From: Opacimonas sp014872805
Lineage (GTDB): Bacteria > Pseudomonadota > Gammaproteobacteria > Enterobacterales > Alteromonadaceae
Length of the DNA stretch: 64,000 nucleotides
Direction: 5' to 3'
Assembly: GCA_014872805.1 (NCBI GenBank)
Contig: WKFN01000005.1
Coordinates: forward strand, 62,001-126,000
The translations under genes were made by a program, and so were the position numbers. This document shows positions 18,031-26,900 of this stretch, in pieces. The notes beneath the pieces are model-generated. The model did not search any database. It was given only the letters and a program-made list of their open reading frames with translations, and was not told where the DNA came from. Numbering within the stretch: the stretch's first letter is position 1; each line of letters begins with the position of its first letter.

Positions 18031-18908
18031 TCATCCATCAAATCCCAAGTCCTCAAATAGCGGATCACAGTTGATTCGCTTTCCCAGCCACCTCGTAACA
18101 TAATTTTCTCCATTGGTGTGCCTTGCATCAGTAAATCTAATGCACCTCCCACTCGAAAAGAGTGACCAGATAGAGGACTTTCGGTTTGGACACGAGCTCG
18201 ATATTGAATGTCTTGTAAAATGCGATTTATACTAGATGGTGCAAGAGATTTTGTGGCCCGTTTTCCTTTATTTACTCCTCTTAAAATAAACCCATTACCC
18301 ACCTTGGCTTCCCATTGCATTAATAAGTTATATAGATGTTCTGTAATGGGAATAGTCTTTCCTTTCCCTATTTGATCGGTTTTACTGAATCGCAACCTGA
18401 TGCCATATCGGTTACCCGGTAATACTTTGATATCATCAAACGTGAATTTGCATAGTTCGCTACGTCTGCGCATGGTTTCGTTCCCCAAATACAACATTAC
18501 TCTGTTGCGCATGCCGACTATGCCTTTGCCACAATGAGGTAGTAGTTTATTGATTAATTCTTTGGTTAACGGCTCAGCTTGTTCTTGGGCTGTACCTTTT
18601 TGGCGTTTTATCTTTTTAACGTTAAGCACAACATCGGCACACTTAGTGGTATCGGGAAGCACTAAGTATTTGAAAATAGATGCAAGACTGGACAGTCTTC
18701 TATCTATGGTTGCAACAGACTTTGTCTCAGAAAGCCATAGCACATAGTCAGTCATGGTTTCTGGTTCGTGATTTAATGGTTCTGCGTCATGGCGGAAACA
18801 CCATTTTGCAAAATCAGCAAAGTCGAAGCGATAGGCACGCAAAGTATTCTCTGCTAGTGCGCCATCAAGTTTTTTAAATAAATCACTTATTATGTTATCT
18901 TTAATCAT
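18027..18908 (-). CDS. Tyrosine recombinase, Cre-like active site
   Basis: The 293-residue protein has an N-terminal SAM-like core-binding domain (about 15-95) and a C-terminal catalytic domain. Active-site residues are visible: Arg in ETMRRRSELC, a Lys in the beta-hairpin LRFSKTDQIGKGKT, H249-x-x-R252 in SGHSFRVGG, Trp275 in RGGWESES and nucleophile Tyr284. Trp at the second His position is the arrangement of phage P1 Cre. The gene lies opposite to the polysaccharide operon and overlaps the pglE stop by 4 bp. It diverges from an XRE regulator across 46 bp. No phage structural genes are nearby. Confidence 0.82.
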   Translation of the reverse strand: MIKDNIISDLFKKLDGALAENTLRAYRFDFADFAKWCFRHDAEPLNHEPETMTDYVLWLSETKSVATIDRRLSSLASIFKYLVLPDTTKCADVVLNVKKIKRQKGTAQEQAEPLTKELINKLLPHCGKGIVGMRNRVMLYLGNETMRRRSELCKFTFDDIKVLPGNRYGIRLRFSKTDQIGKGKTIPITEHLYNLLMQWEAKVGNGFILRGVNKGKRATKSLAPSSINRILQDIQYRARVQTESPLSGHSFRVGGALDLLMQGTPMEKIMLRGGWESESTVIRYLRTWDLMDD

Positions 18909-18954
18909 GTTTAACTTACAAATAGAACTTAAAGTCCTATTTTAGGTATTTAAA
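18909..18954. promoter_or_regulatory. Divergent promoter/operator between recombinase and XRE gene
   Basis: Only 46 bp separate the two start codons. Within and at the edge of it TTAAAGTCCT and TTAAAGTGCT form a direct repeat about 21 bp apart, flanking CTATTTTAGG. Two helical turns of spacing fit binding by the small XRE protein, giving joint control of the recombinase and the + strand operon. The binding is inferred. Confidence 0.4.
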
Positions 18955-19209
18955 GTGCTTTCGTCAATACAGATTCGTGCTGCTCGAGCATTACTGGGCT
19001 GGAAAGGTAGTGATTTAACTTCAGCCTGTGGAATAGCTTTGACAACGTTAAGACGTTACGAGGCTGAACCTGGCATTCCTCAAGGAAATATAGCCAATCT
19101 TATAAAGATAAAGTCCGCATTTGAAAAGGCTGGCATCGAATTCACAGGCGACCCTCTGAAAAATCCAGGGGTTACATTACATATAGAGAGAGATGATTCA
19201 GATGACTAA
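18955..19209 (+). CDS. Small XRE-type transcriptional regulator
   Basis: The protein has 84 residues with GTG as start. It is a single helix-turn-helix domain: QIRAARALLGWKGSDLTSAC, then TTLRRYEAEPG. The C-terminal tail AFEKAGIEFTGDP...PGVTLH is typical of short XRE regulators in proteobacterial mobile elements. It diverges from the tyrosine recombinase, and its stop overlaps the next gene. It probably controls the recombinase and its own operon. Confidence 0.72.
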   Translation: MLSSIQIRAARALLGWKGSDLTSACGIALTTLRRYEAEPGIPQGNIANLIKIKSAFEKAGIEFTGDPLKNPGVTLHIERDDSDD

Positions 19210-19786
19210 ATCAGAGTTGCTCACTAATCTTGCGAGTCTTCGAACAGTCAAACTGCAACCTGAACATCAAAAACGTTTTGATATGATTTTTCAATCATTG
19301 TTGGACGAGTTAGATGCTCCTTCTGCGTTATCAATTGTATTGACTGAGCAAATTGCAGAATGTGTATTCTGGATGAGGCAACATAGCAATGATAAAGAAG
19401 AAATTATTTATTATGCGATGGGTGAGGAACTGGTTAAAAGTGAATTTTCTTTAAACAAAGAGTTTGTTGAAAGATTTACTCATGTCATCAAATTAATATC
19501 TGAAGGGAAAGATGTAAAAAAATTAGAGCCACAAGCTTATAAAGCATTTGATGAAACAATGTTGCGACAAGGACTCACATTAGAGACGTTGCGTGCCAAA
19601 GCGATGTTATCTCGAATGGATAAAATTTCGGATTTAGATGCAGTGATAAGTCGCCATGTTCAAAACCTACGTCACCTGCAAAAAGGAATTGATGCTTACG
19701 ATATTAAAAAACGTTTATTAAAAAGATTGGATTTAGAAATTAAAGAATTGGAGCAGAAGACCAATGCGATCGAACATCAGTCCTGA
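19193..19786 (+). CDS. Unrecognised protein of the recombinase cassette (197 residues)
   Basis: I do not recognise a family. The protein is mostly helical and highly charged. A heptad-like C-terminal third (HLQKGIDAYDIKKRLLKRLD followed by EIKELEQKTN) suggests a coiled coil. There is no signal peptide or membrane segment. ATG 19202 is an alternative start. The gene overlaps the XRE regulator by 17 bp and the following gene by 23 bp, so the three form a tight operon. It may be a structural or DNA-associated partner of its neighbours. Confidence 0.6.
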   Translation: MIQMTKSELLTNLASLRTVKLQPEHQKRFDMIFQSLLDELDAPSALSIVLTEQIAECVFWMRQHSNDKEEIIYYAMGEELVKSEFSLNKEFVERFTHVIKLISEGKDVKKLEPQAYKAFDETMLRQGLTLETLRAKAMLSRMDKISDLDAVISRHVQNLRHLQKGIDAYDIKKRLLKRLDLEIKELEQKTNAIEHQS

Positions 19787-20300
19787 AAAACTGATTGCTA
19801 ATCGTAACAATGCGAAATTATCCACAGGCCCCAAGACCAAAAAAGGTAAAGCAAAGGTCGCAAGAAATGCACTTTCCCATGGATTAAATGCTCAAATCCA
19901 GTATGAGGACAATCCGCACTTCAAATTTTTTTATCCACTACTGATTGATTCTGGTTACGAAAAAGCAGATGCATATCAAGTCGCAGTTGCTCTAACTGAG
20001 TATCGTCGTGTAATGGATGCATATTATGATAAGTATAATAATGTACCGGATATTGGTGATATGTATTCAATATCGCCAGCTTTCATCGCAGAGTTCGTGC
20101 TGGAGCAAGCAAACAAAGCTCCTGGTAAAGTTACCAATACCGAAACCAATAAAGTATCTAAAATTTTAGACAATGAACGTGTTAGAGAGCAGCAAAAAGG
20201 CTCGATAGAAATGCGACGTAGTAGTGACTTAAAACGCTTTATTCGTTATCAAAGAAAGGCTGCTGCCAGGGTCAGTAAATTACTGAAATCTTCTGTTTAA
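19764..20300 (+). CDS. Basic protein with NRNNAK-type N-terminal motif (178 residues)
   Basis: The N-terminus carries NRNNAKLSTGPKTKKGKAKV followed by ARNALSHGL. This strongly basic block is found in many uncharacterised proteins scattered across proteobacteria and planctomycetes, often near mobile DNA. The rest is helical without a motif I know, ending in RYQRKAAARVSKLLK. A GGAG ribosome site lies 10 bp upstream, within the previous gene. DNA or RNA binding is suggested by charge only. It is the last gene of the three-gene + strand operon in the cassette. Confidence 0.6.
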   Translation: MRSNISPEKLIANRNNAKLSTGPKTKKGKAKVARNALSHGLNAQIQYEDNPHFKFFYPLLIDSGYEKADAYQVAVALTEYRRVMDAYYDKYNNVPDIGDMYSISPAFIAEFVLEQANKAPGKVTNTETNKVSKILDNERVREQQKGSIEMRRSSDLKRFIRYQRKAAARVSKLLKSSV

Positions 20301-20348
20301 TTACAAAGCAAATAGATGTAGTATAAAACCAAAACATTGGAATAGCTT

Positions 20349-20825
20349 ATGAATAAAATACTAATTACACTATTAATAATTTTCTTATCTGGATGTAGCT
20401 CATTTGAGAGTCGCTATCAAACGGATACCAAACTTATAATTGAGTATTTGTTGTACGATTTTCCGTTGCCAGAGACAACCGAAATCAAACGAGACCAAAC
20501 AGTGGTCATGGGTACTGGTGGCAACTGGGCTGGTCGTATCAACATCCATGATGATATGAGCCCCGCTCAGCTACTTAAATACTTCTCTAAAAATGTAGTT
20601 GAAAATGGTTGGGTGCTAAGTGCTTCAACTGTATCTGATCAAATTATATTAGTTTTCAGTAAAGACAACCGAATCGCGACTGTGGAAATCTTTAGAAATT
20701 CTTATCTTAAATCGTCTAATTTTTTTCAAGCCGGAACAGATGTTACTATATCAGTTCATCACCCAAATGCTATTGGTAATCAAAAACCTTTTGAAGGTTA
20801 CGTTGAAGCAACGCCTAAAAATTAA
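20349..20825 (+). CDS. Small lipoprotein of unknown function
   Basis: The protein has 158 residues. A short signal peptide ends in the lipobox LSGC at residues 13-16, so it is predicted to be lipid-anchored after Cys16. The mature part (TTEIKRDQTVVMGTGGNWAG, later YFSKNVVENGWVLSAS) has mixed alpha/beta character and resembles no family I can name. It has its own start signals and is followed by a strong terminator. It may be an independent gene of the island. Confidence 0.65.
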   Translation: MNKILITLLIIFLSGCSSFESRYQTDTKLIIEYLLYDFPLPETTEIKRDQTVVMGTGGNWAGRINIHDDMSPAQLLKYFSKNVVENGWVLSASTVSDQIILVFSKDNRIATVEIFRNSYLKSSNFFQAGTDVTISVHHPNAIGNQKPFEGYVEATPKN

Positions 20826-20840
20826 AGAAATCTATGATTA

Positions 20841-20869
20841 AAAAAGCCTGCTTCAAAGCAGGCTTTTTT
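20841..20869 (+). terminator. Rho-independent terminator after the lipoprotein gene
   Basis: AAAAAGCCTGCT (20841-20852) and AGCAGGCTTTTTT (from 20857) form a 12-bp stem with a TCAA loop and a T-run. The A/T tracts on both sides make it potentially bidirectional. Confidence 0.88.
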
Positions 20870-21208
20870 GTATAAAACAAAGATTTAAAAAGTGACAAAA
20901 CAAAGCCAAAATAAATTCTAAGCGATAAGACCCCTTATCACCCAGCATCACTAAATAATCCAAATCCTTGGTCTTAAGGTGCTTTCTTAAACACTAAGTG
21001 GCAATTTTTTGGTTACAGTCTCTCCTTCGGCTAAGTTAGGTTCTCACTCTATTGCAGTATTTAACTCATATACCCGACCTAAGACTTTTTCTTAGAGAAA
21101 TCTTCTTATACTTCCGATATAATCTAATTTATCAAGAAGATCGGTGTTGTACTTCTATATATAACAATATAATGATAAGTACATCATTGGTGAGAAAACG
21201 GAGTTTGG
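20870..21208 (+). other. Long non-coding leader before wbpM
   Basis: No credible gene is seen in these 339 bp. A short hairpin GATAAG/CTTATC lies around 20923-20938. The conserved box described separately is at 21076-21095, followed by TATAAT at 21118-21123. A second TATAAT at 21168-21173 has TGTTGT 17 bp upstream. A long 5' leader on wbpM is therefore likely. No clear attachment-site repeat for the recombinase was found here. Confidence 0.5.
21076..21123 (+). promoter_or_regulatory. Conserved CTTAG box and -10 element of wbpM
   Basis: GACCTAAGACTTTTTCTTAG (21076-21095) is followed 22 bp later by a perfect TATAAT (21118-21123), with no good -35 hexamer. The same box with one mismatch in 20 recurs just after wbpM at 23152-23171, and a related box precedes the 23964 lipoprotein gene. 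This points to an activator-dependent promoter. Confidence 0.5.
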
Positions 21209-23152
21209 ATGAACATTTTTGAATCATCAAGAACGATTAAAAGACTGATCACTGTCAGTGTCGATGCCCTGATAATCTTAGTCGCATTCTGGGGGGCGAT
21301 TTTACTTAGGTTAGAAACCTTTGAGCTGTTTTTACGTCCTAACTATTGGTTGACCGTTCTCACTGTTATTCCTTTTTCCATTATGGCGTTTATCAAGCTC
21401 GGTTTCTATCGTGCGGTATTACGTTATGTCAGTACATCCGTGTTCTGGTCAGTGACAGGCGCGGCTGCAACGGCAAGTGCAATTCTTGTTGCTTCTGATT
21501 TCTTCTTCTCGACGAACCTTCCTAAAACCATTCCAATTATTTTCTTTGCGTTAACCATTACGTTGATTGGTTCTTCTCGCTTGCTCGTTCGTGCATTTGT
21601 TTCTGGGTTTAATAAAGAAACCAAACGACCAGTGATTATCTATGGTGCTGGCTCAGCAGGTCGCCAGTTGGCTGTCGGGCTTAATAATGGTCCTGAATAT
21701 GTGCCAGTTGCATTTATCGATGATGATACGCAAAAACAAGGCGCCATCATTCAAGGTATCCCTGTCATGAGCCTTGAAGAATTGGATGAATTCCTAAAGG
21801 GGCGTCGTGTAGATAAGGTTCTTCTGGCATTACCCAGTTTGTCACGTTCAGATCGCAAACAAATCCTCAATGATTTGGAGCGTTTTGCTGTAAAAGTCCA
21901 AACCATCCCAGGCATTAAAGACGTTATTGAGGGGAACGCGGAACAAGACGAAATCCGAGATGTAGAAGTGGAAGATTTGTTAGGACGTGATCCAGTGGCG
22001 CCTCAAGCCGAGCTCATGATGGCCAACATCTTTAATAAGGTGGTGATGGTGACAGGCGCGGGTGGTTCGATTGGTTCTGAGCTGTGCCGTCAAATTATCC
22101 GTCAAAAGCCCACTAAAATTATCTTGTTTGAGATATCTGAATTTGCGTTGTATGCCATTGATAAAGAACTCCAAGACATGGTGCATGAGCATCAGCTTTC
22201 TGTTGAAGTCATACCGCTGCTAGGTTCAGTGCAACGCATAAATCGCTTAGAAAATGTGATGACCGCGTTTGCGGTCGAAACCATATATCATGCTGCGGCT
22301 TATAAACACGTCCCTCTGGTTGAAAACAACATTGTTGAAGGGGTTCGTAACAACGTTTTCGGCACCATGTATACCGCGCAAGCCGCAATCAATGCTAAAG
22401 TACCCACATTTGTACTAGTTTCAACGGACAAGGCGGTTCGTCCCACTAATGTAATGGGCGCTACCAAGCGCATGGCAGAGTTGGTATTACAAGCGCTAAC
22501 TAAGCAACAATCTACCACACGCTTTACTATGGTACGCTTTGGAAATGTTCTGGGCTCATCAGGTTCCGTGGTTCCACTGTTTAGAAAACAAATCAAAGAA
22601 GGAGGACCTGTCACGCTGACTCACGATGACATTACGCGCTATTTTATGACTATTCCCGAAGCCGCACAGCTTGTGATCCAAGCCGGCGCGATGGGCAAGG
22701 GCGGGGATGTTTTTGTATTGGATATGGGCGAGCCTGTGCGGATTCGAGATTTGGCAGTCAAGCTCATTCGTTTATCTGGGCTTGAGATCAAAGATGAGCG
22801 CAATCCTCATGGCGATATTGAAATTCATACCACAGGCCTGCGTCCAGGCGAAAAGCTTTATGAAGAACTTTTGATTGGGGATAATGTGCAAAAAACTCAT
22901 CACGAACGTATTATGACGGCGACAGAAGTGATGCTTCCTTGGCACGAGTTAGAACACATCTTAAGTAAAATTGACATTGCTTGTCATGCATTTAATCATG
23001 AGGCTATTCGCGAGTTCTTACTCGAGGCGCCTACGGCATTCGTACCTTCAAGTGAAATAGTCGACCTGCTATACTTAGCGAATAAAGAATTTAAAGAAAA
23101 AGCGCGCGCCGCACAAAAAATAGTGTCTCTCCCAGGGAAAAAACTCAGCTAG
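21209..23152 (+). CDS. wbpM: UDP-GlcNAc C6 dehydratase, WbpM/PglF-type
   Basis: The 647-residue protein has four N-terminal membrane segments (about residues 15-125). A nucleotide-binding region follows (VIIYGAGSAGRQLAVGL near 150), then a C-terminal SDR domain with VTGAGGSIGSELCRQI near 280. WbpM/PglF convert UDP-GlcNAc to the 4-keto-6-deoxy sugar, the first step to QuiNAc, FucNAc or bacillosamine. With PglE-, PglD- and PglC-like genes 3-7 kb upstream it completes a UDP-diNAcBac route. A GGAG ribosome site precedes the ATG. The GC content is higher than in the AT-rich part of the locus, as is common for this conserved end gene. Confidence 0.9.
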   Translation: MNIFESSRTIKRLITVSVDALIILVAFWGAILLRLETFELFLRPNYWLTVLTVIPFSIMAFIKLGFYRAVLRYVSTSVFWSVTGAAATASAILVASDFFFSTNLPKTIPIIFFALTITLIGSSRLLVRAFVSGFNKETKRPVIIYGAGSAGRQLAVGLNNGPEYVPVAFIDDDTQKQGAIIQGIPVMSLEELDEFLKGRRVDKVLLALPSLSRSDRKQILNDLERFAVKVQTIPGIKDVIEGNAEQDEIRDVEVEDLLGRDPVAPQAELMMANIFNKVVMVTGAGGSIGSELCRQIIRQKPTKIILFEISEFALYAIDKELQDMVHEHQLSVEVIPLLGSVQRINRLENVMTAFAVETIYHAAAYKHVPLVENNIVEGVRNNVFGTMYTAQAAINAKVPTFVLVSTDKAVRPTNVMGATKRMAELVLQALTKQQSTTRFTMVRFGNVLGSSGSVVPLFRKQIKEGGPVTLTHDDITRYFMTIPEAAQLVIQAGAMGKGGDVFVLDMGEPVRIRDLAVKLIRLSGLEIKDERNPHGDIEIHTTGLRPGEKLYEELLIGDNVQKTHHERIMTATEVMLPWHELEHILSKIDIACHAFNHEAIREFLLEAPTAFVPSSEIVDLLYLANKEFKEKARAAQKIVSLPGKKLS

Positions 23153-23157
23153 ACCTA

Positions 23158-23210
23158 AGCCTTTTTCTTAGGAAAAAGGCTCAGTGAAGCTTCTCTAACA
23201 GTTTTATATA
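23158..23210 (+). promoter_or_regulatory. Perfect 10-bp hairpin plus conserved box and -10 element
   Basis: AGCCTTTTTC (23158-23167) and GAAAAAGGCT (23172-23181) are exact inverted complements around TTAG. The hairpin could weakly terminate wbpM, but no T-run follows. The same segment ends in CTCAG at 23180-23184, 20 bp upstream of TATATA (23205-23210), the same geometry as at wbpM and at 23964. It is likely the promoter region of the following secreted-protein gene. Confidence 0.45.
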
Positions 23211-23244
23211 CTTTACCTAATTTTAATTTTGCTAAGTGACAATA

Positions 23245-23745
23245 ATGAGTCAGGTATTTAGTGCCTTTGTAGCCCTTGTCTTCATACTATTGGCAACATT
23301 CCATCTTTCATCACATGCATCAGTTCAAATCACTCTCGAAACGGATTTTCAATTTTTACTCTCTCAAAATTCTCTAGCGGTCGATGTCAACTACATTAAT
23401 GACAAGCAAGATACTGGCAGCTTGCTAGAGCTTAATATATTTTTTGATAGTAATCAGCTTCACCTCTCTCAAATCCAAGCGGTAGATAATCGTTTCCAGC
23501 CTTTACAGTCTATTTTACCCGATTTGAATAATCTAGATAATGATCCTACTACGGGTAAATATATCAATATCAGTGTGCCTGAGTTTGTTCAGCCTATGCC
23601 GGAGGCAGCTCTATCAACTCGGTTATTGAGGTTGACGTTTGATGTCAAAGACAATTTTCACGGTGCTTTTATCCATGCGACGTCTAATCCCATATCATTG
23701 AACGAGCCTTTAGTTTTTCATTCCGTTTATGTTTCGCAACAGTAG
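23245..23745 (+). CDS. Secreted protein of unknown function
   Basis: About 166 residues from ATG 23245; an in-frame GTG lies 9 bp upstream. The N-terminus is a clear signal peptide (VFSAFVALVFILLATFHLSSHA, cut after SHA). The mature part is predicted beta-rich: LAVDVNYIN, LLELNIFFDSNQLHL, and NLDNDPTTGKYI. LRLTFDV near the end recalls cohesin-like or Ig-like folds, but I cannot assign a family. It has its own conserved promoter box and may be co-regulated with wbpM and the large lipoprotein downstream. Confidence 0.6.
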   Translation: MSQVFSAFVALVFILLATFHLSSHASVQITLETDFQFLLSQNSLAVDVNYINDKQDTGSLLELNIFFDSNQLHLSQIQAVDNRFQPLQSILPDLNNLDNDPTTGKYINISVPEFVQPMPEAALSTRLLRLTFDVKDNFHGAFIHATSNPISLNEPLVFHSVYVSQQ

Positions 23746-23888
23746 AGTGTTAGTTAGCTGTATGTAATCCCCTCATTTCAAGTAGCAAAAATAACTACAC
23801 TATCACGCTGCTTGTAAAATGGTTCTAGTTGGTACGCCACCAATTGTTGTTTTTGGAGGTTTGTTATTGTAATTGGTATGAAAATATT

Positions 23889-23932
23889 CTAAGAAAAAAG
23901 CTCAGAAATACGTCGTAATTTTTTGCTACTAT
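23889..23932 (+). promoter_or_regulatory. Third copy of the conserved box, before the protease lipoprotein
   Basis: CTAAGAAAAAAGCTCAG (23889-23905) matches CTTAGGAAAAAGGCTCAG at 23167-23184 at 14 of 18 aligned bases. A TACTAT -10 candidate begins 21 bp after it (23927-23932). The box ends 58 bp before the start codon, against 60 bp for the previous gene. Confidence 0.45.
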
Positions 23933-23963
23933 TTAATCAGGTGTCATCAATAAGCAATTTATT

Positions 23964-26900
23964 ATGATTAAATTTATTTTTATCTTGTGGTCGGTTATCT
24001 TATTATCTGGTTGTGGTGGCAGCAGTGGTGTTGATTCGTCTTCTCCGACGCCACCTTCACCTGCCATAACTCCCTCCCAACCAACGAATCAGCCACCGGC
24101 GGATACAACCCCTCCACAAATAACCCTTAATGGTTTAGCCAGCGTAACCGTCGAAATTGGGACAGAATATGTGGATGCGGGCGCCAGTGCGTCCGATGAA
24201 GTAGATGGTATTCTACAACCTATGGTGCAATCCAATGTAAACACCCAAGTGCTTGGACAATATGAGGTGATATTCAGTGTCTCAGATGCAGCAGGCAATG
24301 CAGCCGATACCGTTTCACGCATTGTGAATGTCGTGGATATCACACCTCCCATCATCAGTATCAATGGGCTGGATAGTATCACAATTGAAGTCGGGACTCA
24401 GTATGTCGATGATGGGGCAACTGCTATGGATAATGTTGATGGCATTGTAACACCCAATTCAGCTTCCACTGTCAATACATCTGTCCCAGGCACATACACG
24501 GTGACGTATTCAATTTCTGATTCCTCTGGTAATGCGGCGCAACAACAGGTACGTTCGGTACAGGTAGTTGATAATGTTGCCCCAGCCATTACTCTCAACG
24601 GTCCGAGCACGGTAACGATCGAAGTAGGAAGTGACTATAGCGATGCTGGCGCCACGTCCTTGGATAATGTTGATGGCATTGTGACACCCAATTCAGCCTC
24701 CACTGTCAACACCAATATCCCTGGTACCTATACGATTACGTTTTCTATGACCGATTCCTCAGGGAACGTAGCACAACCAGTCACTCGAACCGTGATAGTC
24801 GTTTCACCCAATACCGTGATAGAGCCTGGAGACCTAACCTGGGGTAAACACGAGTACTTGCGTTCACAGATTGAGCAGGCACAAGCATCGGTGGTTGGTA
24901 TGGGAGAGTTTTTTGTGGGGGCAGCCGGTGTCATGCTCAGCGACCAGCATGTCTTAGCTAAAGTGGCCGTCATCACACGAGGATTAGAGGTAGATAAAAA
25001 TCGTAAAGTCGTCAATATTTGGGGCGAGGTGTCGGCTATGAAAAAAGTGTATTGGGCCAATCCCGGTGATAAGGAAAGTTTATGCATTATTGAGCTAGAA
25101 ACTCCTTTTCAAAACTATCATGTTCCAGTAATTGCCCAACATGACGCGAGTGAGGGTGATTTGGTCTTTCAAGTCAGCCACTCCGCCCATGTCAGTAACG
25201 GTAACAAAGGGTGGGCGGTGTCATTCGGTCAAGCTATGGCCGATGACAATCAGACGGACGGCTATGGGGCAACCACGATTCCCCCCTTGACAGCGTATGC
25301 CAACATGGATGGTAATTTTGGTGCTGGTGTATTCAACGAGCAAGGTGAATTGATCGGTTTGGCAACGGGTGCTCAATACAGAGACCTCGATAGCCCATGG
25401 TACATTCCAGGGCAACCCCTGCACAATATGATTATGAACAGTCTGGAAACACGCTCCTATACGTTAACCTATGATTTGGCTGCCATTAAAAGTATGTTAG
25501 CCCAAATCAGCTTGGTGCCCAAACCGGGTGGTAATACTGTGTTACCGCCTAATGAGCGTGACGCCTACGAGCAGGTGCTTCCAGACCAAGAAATTACATT
25601 AATTGAACTATTGTCTGAGCAGAGTAAAGATTCAGTGATTACGATTTCAGAAGGGGGGTGCAGTGGCACTTTGATCCACTCAGAGATGGTAATCACTAAT
25701 GCCCATTGTGTGGTGCATAATAGGCAGTTGGATATTGGCTTTAAAGGCGGTGAACGGATACGCGGTGACGCATTGGCATTTAATGAATTAATCGATTTGG
25801 CGGTGGTGAAACTGCGTTTACCCGCACCGTCCTATTATCCGCCAGCTACCCTAGCACCAAAGGCATTTGCCGACGGTGATATCGGTTATGCGGTGGGCAG
25901 TCCAGGTGCGTTGTGGGCACAGCAGGGCGGATGGCAAGTATCCCCCATGCAGGCGAGAGGATATCGGCGTGGCGATTATATTATGTCGGGATATATTTTA
26001 CCCGGCAATTCTGGCAGTGGTGTATTTAATGTCAACGGTGCGTTAAGTTCGGTTTTGTGGGGTAGTGGATACGGTCATGATTATCTAATGGTAGAGGGAC
26101 CGTTAGATCGTCAAGATCCACACATTTATGATTTGAGCCCCTCCTCACATAAATCCGCAACGGTCACTATGGCTGATTATCCCACCTTAGTTGAGTTTGC
26201 TACTCGCTTTGGTGCGGCAAATGAGGGTAATCATGACTATGTTTATGATGCTCAAGTCAGTCTCAGTGGTGATATATATACAGTAGGTCGGCGCTATCAA
26301 GAGGGTAGCAATAAGGTATTGATCCAACGCTTGTCATCCGCAGCGCAATGGGATCCAATATATCAATTCCCGCTTGAATTAACTGATGCATCAGCGGTGG
26401 ATATTGAAGCCGATGCCAACGGAGCAATGTACGTTTTAATTCAACGAGTGTTCGGTGTACAACAAATTGTTCGTCTGACACCTGACGGGATGCTAGACAC
26501 GGACTTTGCCGAGGAAGGTGTATTGACATTGGATATCGGTCGTGAACATCTTGTAGCGGATATGGCAATCGATCACCTCGGACGCTTGTTGGTGACAGGA
26601 ACTGTGATATCAAATGAAAATGGCGCGAATATTTATCTAGGTCGCTGGAACGTATCCGGACAGATTGATACTCAATTTAATGGTTCTGGGTGGACAGAGT
26701 TAGATGTTGCAGGTTACGGTGATTATGCTCAAAAAATTCTCATCCAGGGAAACGATATTCTTGTTGGGGGGCACACCACGTTGCGCAGTGAAGTGTTTAG
26801 GGAGTCGGATATATTGGTTGCACGATTTACCCAAGCAGGACAATTAGATACAGCATATGGTCAAAACGGCATGCTTATCACTCAATGGCGTGACTATGAT

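Noticed and set aside
18030..21208. Attachment-site direct repeats flanking the recombinase cassette
   Set aside because: No convincing repeat was found by eye; similarity such as CAAATCC near 18040 and 20960 is too short.
23152..23181. The duplicated box around wbpM as insertion-site repeats of a mobile element
   Set aside because: Spacing to -10 elements and a third diverged copy at 23889 fit regulatory boxes better; no transposase or target duplication is seen.
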